From Bacteroidales bacterium (lineage in GTDB: Bacteria > Bacteroidota > Bacteroidia > Bacteroidales > UBA932): a stretch of 55,169 nt of DNA. The notes under the pieces were generated by a model. The model did no database searches, had not been told where the DNA came from, and was given only the letters and a program-made list of their open reading frames with translations. The stretch spans positions 1 to 55,169 of the forward strand of contig JAFSPG010000011.1 in assembly GCA_017443025.1 (NCBI GenBank), written 5' to 3'. Positions 8,334 through 16,126 of the stretch are shown piece by piece. Every line of letters begins with the position of its first letter. Within the stretch, counting starts at the first letter, position 1. A program made the position numbers and the translations under genes.

Positions 8334-8451
8334 GATTTCTATCATTTCAAAATCCTCGGTCCTTCGGACCTCGTCCCTCCCAACCTAAAGGTTGGGCCCC
8401 TCCCTCTAATGTGGCCGAGGGTGGCCACAGATTTTGAAAACGATAGAAATC
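8334..8451. repeat. Palindromic intergenic element with 21-bp inverted ends
   Basis: Positions 8334-8354 and 8430-8451 are near-perfect inverted repeats (20 of 21 pair, one bulged base; ends GATTTCTATC and GATAGAAATC). Between them are CCTCGG/CCGAGG pairing inwards and smaller hairpins: GGTCCTTCGGACC, CCAACCTAAAGGTTGG and TGTGGCC/GGCCACA. The whole could fold as one branched hairpin in the ftsY-pheT transcript. It looks like a MITE or a Bacteroidales intergenic repeat; no transposase is present. Confidence 0.7.
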
Positions 8452-8489
8452 AATAATAAACAAATAGAAGAAATAGAAACAATAATCAT

Positions 8490-10931
8490 ATGAAACTATC
8501 GTACAGTTGGTTAAAGCAGTATCTGGAGTGTGAGCTCACTCCCGCGCAGGTTGCAGAGGCAATGACTTCTATCGGCATCGAGGTGGATGCCGTGGAGGAG
8601 ACTGAAGAGATTCCCGGCGGACTGGCGGGAGTTGTGGTAGCCAAGGTGGAGGAGTGCGTCGAGCACCCCGACTCCGACCATCTCCACATAACGAAGGTGG
8701 ATGCCGGGACGGGCGAACTCCTGACGGTAGTCTGCGGCGCTCCTAACGTGGCTGCAGGTCAGAAAGTGCTGCTGGCTACCATTGGCACGGTGCTTCCGGG
8801 TGATTTCAAGATCAAGAAATCGAAGATTCGCGGAGTCGAATCCTTCGGTATGATTTGCGCGCAGGACGAGCTTGGTATCGGCAGCGACCACGCAGGCATC
8901 ATGGTCCTCCCGGACGATGCCGTGATCGGCACTCCTGCCAAGGAGTTCCTGGGCCTTAAGAGTGATGCGGTTATCGAGTACGAGATTACCGCAAACCGAG
9001 TCGATGCCGCTTCTCACTGGGGCGTGGCCCGCGACCTGTATGCTTACCTCAAACTTAATGATATCCCATGTGAATTGCATAAGCCTTCTGACAGCGGCTT
9101 TAAGTCCGGCGAGGGCAAGTGCATTCCTTTCGAGGTGAAGACTCTCGACGGCGCTCCCCGCTACAGCGGCATCACGATGAAGGGCGTAAAGGTTGGCCCT
9201 TCACCGGAATGGCTGCAGAAGGATTTGCGTGCCATCGGCCTGAATCCTATCAACAATGTCGTGGATATTTCCAACTTCATCCTCTTTGAACTTGGTCAGC
9301 CGCTTCATATTTTCGACGCCGCAAAAATCGGCGGCGGAAAGGTGATTGTACGCAGGGCCGCCGAGGGCGAGCAGATTCGCACGCTTGACGGAGTGGAGCG
9401 CAAGCTGAAGGCTACTGATATCGTGATTGCCGATACCGAGCGCCCGATGTGCATTGCCGGAGTCTTCGGCGGCGAGGATTCCGGAGTTTCCGATTCCACT
9501 ACCGAAATCTTCATCGAGGGCGCATATTTCGATCCTGCTTCAATTCGCCGTACTTCCAAGGCTCACGGCCTTCAGACCGATGCTTCCTTCCGTTACGAGA
9601 GGGGAGCGGATCCTGAGGCCGCGGCATTTGCCGGCAGGCGCGCAGCCGCCCTGGTGGCAGAAATCGCGGGTGGCACGGTTGTGGGCACCCAGGTAGATAA
9701 CTATCCCGAGCCGATTGCGAAGAAGGTAATCGAACTGGATTATCCGAGAATTGAAAAATTCGTAGGCAAGGACATCGGACACGATACCATCGAGAAGATT
9801 CTTACCTATCTCCAGTATGATTTCATCTCAAAGAGCAAGAATCGAGCAGTCGTCGCTGCCCCTACGTATATGATTGATGTTTACCGTGAGTGCGACGTAG
9901 TCGAGGAAATTCTCCGCGTTTACGGATATAACAACATCGAGCTTCCTCATGGCGTCCGTTCATCGGTGAATCCCACGCCGTCGCCGGATCCGGAGCAGGT
10001 TCGCAACTATATCTCCAATTTCCTTGCGGCCAACGGCTTCAACGAGACGATGAACAATTCCCTCACCAAGGCTGCTTATTACGAGGGCCTTCAGACCTTC
10101 CCGGCCGAGCGTTGCGTGAGCATAGTCAATCCGCTGTCCTCCGACCTTGCGGTGATGCGTCAGTCGCTGATTCCCAATGCCCTGGAGGTAGCTGCGTACA
10201 ACATCAACCGACAGATTTATTCCCTCAGGGTATTTGAATACGGCTCAGTTTATCAGAGGCTTCCCGAGGGCGACGGCAAGACCCTTGATTCCTACGAGGA
10301 GCATCAGTGCTTCACACTTATGATGACAGGCCCGAGCGAAAAAGCCTGGAATTCCGAGGCCCGCAAAGGCAATTATTTCCAGCTTAAGGGCTACGTGGAG
10401 CTTCTTCTGGCCCGCTATGGCGTGGATGTCTATTCACTCGAAGCAGAGGCCGCTCCTTCCGATATCTTCTCCGAAGGCCAGACATATTGCCTGCCCGGCT
10501 CTCATAAGCAGCTTGCCGTGATGGGCACGGTAAATCCCGCCTATGCCAAAAAGTTCGACGTAAAGCAGCCGGTATTCGTTGCCGAGATTTCCTGGCCGGT
10601 ACTTCTTACCCTTGTAGGCCGCGTAAAGGTTATATTCTCGGAACTTCCCAAGTTCCCCGAAGTTCGTCGCGACCTTGCCCTGCTCTTTAACGAGGGCGTC
10701 GATTACGCATCCGTGCGCAGGGCAGCCTTCAAAGCCGCCAAGAAACTTCTCAAGCAGGTTACCCTCTTTGACGTATATCGCGGCGAGAAGATTGCCGAAG
10801 GCAAGAAACAGTATGCCCTTGGCTTCGTGTTCCAGGATCCCGAGAAGACCCTCACCGACGCCGAGATTGAAAATGTAATGGGACGGCTGATGGCAGCGTT
10901 CCAGAATGAATTCGGAGCTGTACTGCGTTAA
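8490..10931 (+). CDS. pheT: Phenylalanyl-tRNA synthetase beta subunit
   Basis: This 813-residue protein is the beta chain of the alpha2-beta2 enzyme that charges tRNA-Phe. It starts with MKLSYSWLKQYLECELTP. The tRNA-binding (OB-fold) domain spans about 40-150 (HPDSDHLHITKVDAG), the B3/B4 editing domain about 205-390 (PRYSGITMKGVKVGPSPEW), B5 about 400-475, the inactive class II core about 490-690, and the ferredoxin-like anticodon domain ends the protein (FSELPKFPEVRRDLALLF). The alpha-subunit gene pheS is not adjacent. No Shine-Dalgarno sequence is seen. Confidence 0.97.
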   Translation: MKLSYSWLKQYLECELTPAQVAEAMTSIGIEVDAVEETEEIPGGLAGVVVAKVEECVEHPDSDHLHITKVDAGTGELLTVVCGAPNVAAGQKVLLATIGTVLPGDFKIKKSKIRGVESFGMICAQDELGIGSDHAGIMVLPDDAVIGTPAKEFLGLKSDAVIEYEITANRVDAASHWGVARDLYAYLKLNDIPCELHKPSDSGFKSGEGKCIPFEVKTLDGAPRYSGITMKGVKVGPSPEWLQKDLRAIGLNPINNVVDISNFILFELGQPLHIFDAAKIGGGKVIVRRAAEGEQIRTLDGVERKLKATDIVIADTERPMCIAGVFGGEDSGVSDSTTEIFIEGAYFDPASIRRTSKAHGLQTDASFRYERGADPEAAAFAGRRAAALVAEIAGGTVVGTQVDNYPEPIAKKVIELDYPRIEKFVGKDIGHDTIEKILTYLQYDFISKSKNRAVVAAPTYMIDVYRECDVVEEILRVYGYNNIELPHGVRSSVNPTPSPDPEQVRNYISNFLAANGFNETMNNSLTKAAYYEGLQTFPAERCVSIVNPLSSDLAVMRQSLIPNALEVAAYNINRQIYSLRVFEYGSVYQRLPEGDGKTLDSYEEHQCFTLMMTGPSEKAWNSEARKGNYFQLKGYVELLLARYGVDVYSLEAEAAPSDIFSEGQTYCLPGSHKQLAVMGTVNPAYAKKFDVKQPVFVAEISWPVLLTLVGRVKVIFSELPKFPEVRRDLALLFNEGVDYASVRRAAFKAAKKLLKQVTLFDVYRGEKIAEGKKQYALGFVFQDPEKTLTDAEIENVMGRLMAAFQNEFGAVLR

Positions 10932-11452
10932 TGTTCAGAAGGATTTCATATCTGATTGTGGTGGTCGGTTCGCTGCTGGCTTCATGCCGCGGCGAGACTG
11001 TCATTCCCAAGTCAGAGCTTAAGGATATCTACGTGGATATGCTTCTGGCCGACCAGTGGATTATTGAGAACCGCCGCCAGCAGAGAATCGCAGATACGTC
11101 TTATGTGTACCGTCCTTTCCTCGAGAGCCGCGGATATACCGAAGAGGACTTTATCCGGACGGTCAATCTCTATATGGAGAATCCGGCTGATTTCTCGAAG
11201 TTCTTCGATGATGTGGCCGAGGCGCTCCGTGCCCGTAAAAAGGATGTGGAGATGCTCGAGAGGGGAGAGTTTATCCGCGACAGTCTCGAGCGTGAGCGTA
11301 AGAACACGCCTTTCCGCAGGCCGGATTTCCTGATTCCGGCGGCACTTCCCGATTCACTTTATCTCCGCCATCTCCTTATCTTGGGGGATTCCACTGGCGT
11401 TTATCGCTTCTATCCGGACTCGACAGCACTTAAAGATGAGAGTTTACGCTAA
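10931..11452 (+). CDS. DUF4296 lipoprotein
   Basis: A 173-residue predicted lipoprotein of the Bacteroidetes family DUF4296, function unknown. A signal sequence (MFRRISYLIVVVGSLLASC) ends in the lipobox LLASC, so Cys18 would be lipidated. The conserved family part is LKDIYVDMLLADQWI and the SYVYRPFLESRGYTEEDF block, which is largely helical. Its ATG overlaps the pheT stop (TAATG), so it is translationally coupled. It overlaps the next gene by 17 bp. Confidence 0.85.
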   Translation: MFRRISYLIVVVGSLLASCRGETVIPKSELKDIYVDMLLADQWIIENRRQQRIADTSYVYRPFLESRGYTEEDFIRTVNLYMENPADFSKFFDDVAEALRARKKDVEMLERGEFIRDSLERERKNTPFRRPDFLIPAALPDSLYLRHLLILGDSTGVYRFYPDSTALKDESLR

Positions 11453-12611
11453 ATACATTTATCCTCTCGGCGGGGCTGCCCCTATTCGTAACGGATATGT
11501 GGATTATGATCCCGCAGACGGAACGATATTGGGTTTTGGTGGCGGTGAATCAATTCCGGAGGATGCAACTGTCCTTGACGGAGCCGTCACTCCGGGCTTT
11601 GTAAACGCTCACTGCCACGTCGAACTTTCCTATATGAAGAGCCTCTTCAAAAGGGGGACCGGTATGGCCGGATTTATCGACCAGATAAATGCTCTCCGCG
11701 ATACTGCTCCTCTTCAGGAGAAACTCTCCGACATTCAGGAGCAGATGGATTCAATGTGGCGAAGCGGGGTCTCGGCGATGGCTGATATCAGCAACTGCGA
11801 AGACTCTTTCGCCATCAAGGCGGCTTCTCCCATGTACACCCGAACCTTCCTGGAGGTATTCGGCACTGAGCCGGAAGATTGTGCCGGCGTGATGGCTTCG
11901 GCGCGGGAGCTCTGCCGCAAGGCTGCCGCCTGCGGCCTCGACGCCGCTCCCACGCCTCACGCCTGCTACACTATGAGCCCCGAGCTCCTGAAGGCTTCTT
12001 CCGAGGATGCAATCAGGGCCGGCTTCCTTTCATATCATAGCGAGGAAACTCCCGAGGAAGAGGAAATGATCTCCTCTGGAAGCGGCCGGCTTTGGAACAA
12101 CCGCAAAGCGGCCGGGATGAGTACTCCTCCGGTTACCGGGGGCTCATCTCTTGATTATTTCCTCGATACTATTGGCCCGGTCAAGGATGCCAATGTACTG
12201 CTGGTGCACGAAGTGTGTATGACGGCAGAAGGCGCAGCCAGGGCACAAGAGATGATACCCAATGTGTTCGTGGCGCTTTGCCCGCGTTCCAACATTTATA
12301 TCCACAACGCTCTGCCTCCAGTTGAAATGCTTCGCCGAAGCGGCATACGCCTCGCTCTCGGCACGGATTCCCTTTCCAGCAACGACAGCCTCGACATGGT
12401 GTCGGAGATGCTCTGCCTGCAGGAAAACTTCGAAGGGCTTTCCCTTGGAGAAATCCTGTCGTGGAGCTGCGAGGGCGGTGCGGATTTTCTCGGGAAAGGC
12501 GACATCCTCGGCTCAATCGCTCCCGGAAAGCGCCCTGGACTTGTCCTTATAGACCATCTTGACGCAAGCGGCCGCCTTACAACGGCATCGTCATCATATA
12601 GAATCGTATAG
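11436..12611 (+). CDS. Amidohydrolase-superfamily deaminase-like enzyme
   Basis: This 391-residue cytosolic enzyme resembles the ATZ/TRZ and cytosine/guanine deaminase branch of the amidohydrolase superfamily. Metal ligands are seen as NAHCHVELS (HxH, near 55), a later His in SYHSEETPEEEEM, a third in LLVHEV and the Asp in LALGTDSLSSNDSLDM. A small beta domain made of both ends carries TPGF and KRPGLVLID. The substrate is unknown; nucleoside or aminofutalosine-type deaminases are possible relatives. It overlaps the DUF4296 gene and is followed after 2 nt by the radical SAM gene. Confidence 0.8.
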   Translation: MRVYAKYIYPLGGAAPIRNGYVDYDPADGTILGFGGGESIPEDATVLDGAVTPGFVNAHCHVELSYMKSLFKRGTGMAGFIDQINALRDTAPLQEKLSDIQEQMDSMWRSGVSAMADISNCEDSFAIKAASPMYTRTFLEVFGTEPEDCAGVMASARELCRKAAACGLDAAPTPHACYTMSPELLKASSEDAIRAGFLSYHSEETPEEEEMISSGSGRLWNNRKAAGMSTPPVTGGSSLDYFLDTIGPVKDANVLLVHEVCMTAEGAARAQEMIPNVFVALCPRSNIYIHNALPPVEMLRRSGIRLALGTDSLSSNDSLDMVSEMLCLQENFEGLSLGEILSWSCEGGADFLGKGDILGSIAPGKRPGLVLIDHLDASGRLTTASSSYRIV

Positions 12612-12613
12612 CT

Positions 12614-13372
12614 ATGGCAATGCGGGAAGATACAGTTTTCGGCCCCATCTTCAGTCGCAGGCTGGGCAGTTCGCTCGGTATCAACCTGCTTCCGCAGAAG
12701 GGTAAGATATGTAACTTCGACTGTATCTACTGCGAATGTGGCTGGAACCGCGACGGCCGCGGCGACAGCCGCCTTCCTTCCGTGAAGGAAGTCGAGGTAG
12801 CGCTTGCAGCGAAGCTGCGCGCCTGCCTCGATGCCGGCGCGGGGATAGATTCCATCACCTTTTCCGGCGACGGCGAGCCTACTCTGAACCCTGAATTCCC
12901 GCAGATTATCGATGTAACCATAAGACTTCGCAACGAGTGGTACCCCGAGGCGAAAATCTCTGTCCTGAGCAATGCCACGCGCCTTTTCGACGATGGAGTA
13001 TTCGAGGCATTGAGAAAGGTTGACAATCCCATTCTCAAGTTGGATGCCCCCACAGACGAAGCTGTGGCTATGATTAATCAGCCTCAGGGGCATTACAAGG
13101 TGGCGGAGGTCGTTGAGGGAATGCGCCGCTTCAAGGGCGAGTTCATCCTCCAGACCATGTTCCTTAAAGGAGAAGGCTTCGACTCTTCGGAACCGACGCA
13201 GCTCAAGGCCTGGATGGATATAGTCAGGGAACTCCGTCCGAGGGAAATAATGGTATATACCATCGACAGGGAAACCCCGGCAAAGGGCCTTGTTAAGTTT
13301 ACCGAAGGGCAGATGCGCGAGCTTGTCGCTCCTCTGACAGAGGAAGGATTCCGCATACAGATAAAGGGATAA
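12614..13372 (+). CDS. Radical SAM protein
   Basis: A 252-residue radical SAM enzyme. The cluster motif CNFDCIYC (Cx3Cx2C) near 34-41 binds the 4Fe-4S cluster that cleaves S-adenosylmethionine. The glycine-rich TFSGDGEPTLNPEF near 78 fits the SAM site. The sequence resembles the COG0731-type oxidoreductase group, whose substrates are mostly unknown. It follows the amidohydrolase with a 2-nt gap, so it shares the pheT-DUF4296 transcript. Confidence 0.85.
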   Translation: MAMREDTVFGPIFSRRLGSSLGINLLPQKGKICNFDCIYCECGWNRDGRGDSRLPSVKEVEVALAAKLRACLDAGAGIDSITFSGDGEPTLNPEFPQIIDVTIRLRNEWYPEAKISVLSNATRLFDDGVFEALRKVDNPILKLDAPTDEAVAMINQPQGHYKVAEVVEGMRRFKGEFILQTMFLKGEGFDSSEPTQLKAWMDIVRELRPREIMVYTIDRETPAKGLVKFTEGQMRELVAPLTEEGFRIQIKG

Positions 13373-13383
13373 TTAATTTTTAC

Positions 13384-13391
13384 TATATTTG
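13384..13391 (+). promoter_or_regulatory. Promoter -7 box of deoC
   Basis: TATATTTG, 21 nt before the deoC ATG at 13413. No clear -33 TTG is found at the usual distance. The box rules out the in-frame TTG at 13389 as a start. Confidence 0.6.
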
Positions 13392-13412
13392 CATACAACT
13401 AGTTACAACAAT

Positions 13413-14306
13413 ATGAGTACACTTTCTTCCAAGTACGGTTACATTCCGGACAAAGATGCCATTGACAGGAGCCTTCAGACTATCTCTGCAAGCCTTGAAT
13501 CTCTTTCGTCGAATGAAGTACTGATGCAGTGCTTTTCCATGATGGATTTAACCTCATTGAGCAATAAGGACACTGACACCAGTATCACCAAACTGCTCGA
13601 AAAGGTTAACGTTTTCCGCAAGGAGTATCCGCAGTATCCGCTGCCGGCGTCCGTGTGTGTCTATTCCAATTTTGCACACATAGTAAAGAAACTCCGTCCT
13701 ACTCCCGAGCTTCACGTCACCTGCGTGTCGGCCTGTTTCCCCACATCCCAGAGTTTTCTCGAAGTCAAGCTCAAGGAGTGTGAAATGGCAGTACTCGGCG
13801 GCGCCGACGAAATCGACATCGTTCTTGCCCTCAATTCATTCCTCGACGGCAAGTTCGACAAAGCCCGTGAGGAAATCAGTGAGGTCCGCCGCGTCATAGA
13901 TGAGGCAGCGGCTTATCAGAACCGCAAGGTGGTGCTCAAGGTCATCCTCGAGACCGGCCTTCTGGTTACTCCCGAGTTGATTGCAGATGCTTCATTCCTG
14001 GCAATGGAAGAAGGTGCTGATTTCATCAAGACTTCCACAGGCAAGGTAGAAGTAAATGCCACCCCTATGGCTGCCTACATCATGTGCGAATGCATCAAGG
14101 CCTTCTATCAGAAGACCGGCCGCAAGGTAGGCTTCAAGCCTGCTGGCGGTATTTCCTCCGCAATGGATGCCGTATGCTACTACTCGATAGTCAGCACCAT
14201 CCTCGGAAAAGAGTGGCTTAACAAGAATCTTCTGCGTTTCGGCGTAAGCCGCCTGGCTAACAATCTTGTTTCCGCCATTGAACAGAAGACAGTCAGCATA
14301 TTTTAA
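13413..14306 (+). CDS. deoC: Deoxyribose-phosphate aldolase
   Basis: DeoC splits 2-deoxyribose-5-phosphate into acetaldehyde and glyceraldehyde-3-phosphate in deoxynucleoside breakdown. The 297-residue protein has the TIM-barrel motifs: Asp in MMDLTSL, GADEIDIVL near 130, the Lys in KVVLKVILETGLL, the Schiff-base Lys in GADFIKTSTGK near 210 and GFKPAGGI near 245. It is longer than the short bacterial form (about 220) through an N-terminal extension. The ATG at 13413 follows the -7 box at 13384. Confidence 0.93.
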   Translation: MSTLSSKYGYIPDKDAIDRSLQTISASLESLSSNEVLMQCFSMMDLTSLSNKDTDTSITKLLEKVNVFRKEYPQYPLPASVCVYSNFAHIVKKLRPTPELHVTCVSACFPTSQSFLEVKLKECEMAVLGGADEIDIVLALNSFLDGKFDKAREEISEVRRVIDEAAAYQNRKVVLKVILETGLLVTPELIADASFLAMEEGADFIKTSTGKVEVNATPMAAYIMCECIKAFYQKTGRKVGFKPAGGISSAMDAVCYYSIVSTILGKEWLNKNLLRFGVSRLANNLVSAIEQKTVSIF

Positions 14307-14333
14307 TTAAGTTGAACCTATAACCTATTCATT

Positions 14334-14792
14334 ATGATTGAAAAAATTAAGCAGAACATCCTTCCTGCACTTATCCACGTTGGATATTCCATCCTTTATC
14401 TCCTTGTCATCCTTCCTTTTGACATGTGGGTGAAGGCAATCGAGCGCCTTGCCGCTCAGAAAGAGAACGGAGCACTCAGTCTTTCCAAGATAGGCGGCCC
14501 CTGGCCCTATCTTACCTTCCTGAAGAATCTCTTTTTCGAATTCCTCTTCGATTTCTTTATCCTTATCTGCTGGGCTGTCGGCCTTGTCGATGCTATTAGT
14601 GATCTCATCGACGGTATCCCTGCCAAGTACTTCCTTCTTGATCTGGTAATGGTATATTATCTGCCGATCTGGATTACCCTCTTCCGTGATCTTTGCCAGT
14701 TCGGCCTCCTTCCTCTCCGTAAACTCATCTCCTGGCTGCGCAAACCTGCCCAGTACATGGATCTCAAGGTCGAGAAGAAAGACATTTCATAG
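14334..14792 (+). CDS. Uncharacterised small membrane protein
   Basis: I do not recognise this 152-residue protein. It has three hydrophobic stretches, near 10-32 (ALIHVGYSILYLLVILPF), 62-88 and 95-120, and a basic C-terminus ending MDLKVEKKDIS. The codon pattern and even hydrophobic spacing support a real gene. It lies 27 nt after deoC and may be cotranscribed. Its 3' end overlaps the convergent Mfa2-like gene by 6 bp. Confidence 0.7.
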   Translation: MIEKIKQNILPALIHVGYSILYLLVILPFDMWVKAIERLAAQKENGALSLSKIGGPWPYLTFLKNLFFEFLFDFFILICWAVGLVDAISDLIDGIPAKYFLLDLVMVYYLPIWITLFRDLCQFGLLPLRKLISWLRKPAQYMDLKVEKKDIS

Positions 14793-15551
14793 AAGGATAT
14801 CAATCGGAATGGCTGTCGTCCAGAAGTCTGTAGCAATTATGGCTTCGCTTCGGACGTAATCCAGAAAGATGCTCACATCGTCGAGATTCTCTTTCTCCCA
14901 GTCATATCCGGCTATTCTGAGATATTCCCCCAGGGCGAAGGTTCTTACGATTCCTTCGCCCTGGTTTTCTATATCCAGCAGCAGCGACGAATCACCCTGC
15001 CGCGGGATGCAAACATCCTCTCCCTGCTTGAATGGACTGAGAAACATCCCTTCAAGCAGATTCCCTTCCAGGTTGGAGCCGCAGAACCGTCCTCTAATCC
15101 GTAAAGAAAGTCCATCCGGGGGCGAGGAGAACTCTATTCTCATTCTGCAGAATTCTTTTTGCAGCACCGTTTTCATAAGTGCGCAGTCATTTCGAATCGT
15201 CACTCTCCTTCGGCATATATAAGTTTCCCGGCAGGGACTTCCTTCAGGAATCAACCATCTTCCGTCTTCCAGCGGGATATTGGCTGCTACGACGATAAAG
15301 GTGCTCCGGGGCACTGCAAGCCTGATCTCGGATTCTTCCGGGGCAAGTTCAGCTTCGGTCTCCCGTGCAGCTCCTTCGGGCGTAAGATGTCGAATGTACA
15401 ATTTATCAGCGGCTGTATCCTCTGCCGGCAGACTTACGATAAGGGTAGCAGGGCATAGTTCCCTGTCCTCCTTGACAGAACAACCGGCCAGAGAGACAAG
15501 ATGTGCTGCGGCAAGGAGGAAAGGGACTGCGGAGATTGCTTTCCTTTGCAT
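14787..15551 (-). CDS. Mfa2/FimB-like lipoprotein (fimbrial anchor family)
   Basis: A 254-residue predicted lipoprotein with lipobox SLAGC near 20-24. The region after it (EDRELCPATLIVSL) and the beta-rich body resemble the Mfa2/FimB (DUF1812) family. Those proteins anchor or cap type V fimbriae on the Bacteroidales outer membrane. It is the last gene of an operon with a DUF3575 protein and a zincin-like lipoprotein. No fimbrillin gene lies next to it, so its partner is unknown. The family assignment rests on recall of the pattern. Confidence 0.7.
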   Translation of the reverse strand: MQRKAISAVPFLLAAAHLVSLAGCSVKEDRELCPATLIVSLPAEDTAADKLYIRHLTPEGAARETEAELAPEESEIRLAVPRSTFIVVAANIPLEDGRWLIPEGSPCRETYICRRRVTIRNDCALMKTVLQKEFCRMRIEFSSPPDGLSLRIRGRFCGSNLEGNLLEGMFLSPFKQGEDVCIPRQGDSSLLLDIENQGEGIVRTFALGEYLRIAGYDWEKENLDDVSIFLDYVRSEAIIATDFWTTAIPIDILL

Positions 15552-16126
15552 CAGAATATTATGCTTAGGGCCAGAATTATGTCTTCCCCTTTTATGAAGA
15601 ATCGGGAGCCTTTCTCCACCGTGAGTCCGCAGGTGGGGCAGTCATAGCTTCGAAAGGCGTCATATCCTCCCCAGAAGCCGAAGCCAAGCTCTACATTCAG
15701 CCATTTGGATATCATATATGAATATCCTGCCCCGAGCAGGGCGCCTACTCTGTCGCCTTCAGTAGAGCCCGGGCCGTCGAAGCCGGCGTAGTTGTATTCC
15801 TGATACTGCAACTTGGAGGCTACCCACCATCCTGAGTAAACGTGCCAGGGCCAGTAGCGGACTCCTGCCGAAACACTGCGCTGGCGCTTTCTCAGGGCAC
15901 CTTCTTCTCCGTTCTTGTCGAAAGAAAAAGGATTGTATTTGGCACCTGCGGATATGTTCCAGTGCTTTCCTACGGCGAGGGCGGCGTCGATGTTGAGAGT
16001 ACCATAGTTTGCGGCGCCGGCGAGGTTGGTCGTGAGGGCCCAGTTCTGGGCCCTCAGGGCCTTGACCGGCAGCAAAGCGCCGAGGAGCACGGCTGCCAGA
16101 ACAATTCTACTTCGCATATCTTTCAA
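15551..16126 (-). CDS. DUF3575 outer-membrane beta-barrel protein
   Basis: A 191-residue exported protein with a cleavable signal (to about LRAQ, residue 27). Next come alternating beta strands rich in Tyr/Trp/Gly (WALTTNLAGAANYGTLNIDAAL, SAGAKYNPFSF, GVRYWPWHVYSGWWVAS). These fit DUF3575, which often accompanies Mfa/Fim-type genes in Bacteroidales. The protein ends in ILALSIIF with a C-terminal Phe, typical of outer-membrane barrels. It overlaps the upstream zincin gene by 20 bp and its stop meets the next ATG, showing tight coupling. Confidence 0.8.
   Translation of the reverse strand: MKDMRSRIVLAAVLLGALLPVKALRAQNWALTTNLAGAANYGTLNIDAALAVGKHWNISAGAKYNPFSFDKNGEEGALRKRQRSVSAGVRYWPWHVYSGWWVASKLQYQEYNYAGFDGPGSTEGDRVGALLGAGYSYMISKWLNVELGFGFWGGYDAFRSYDCPTCGLTVEKGSRFFIKGEDIILALSIIF

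Noticed and set aside
8334-8451. T-box riboswitch for pheT
   Set aside because: No T-box consensus (such as TGGNACCGCG) or specifier stem is seen, and T-boxes are not typical of Bacteroidetes.
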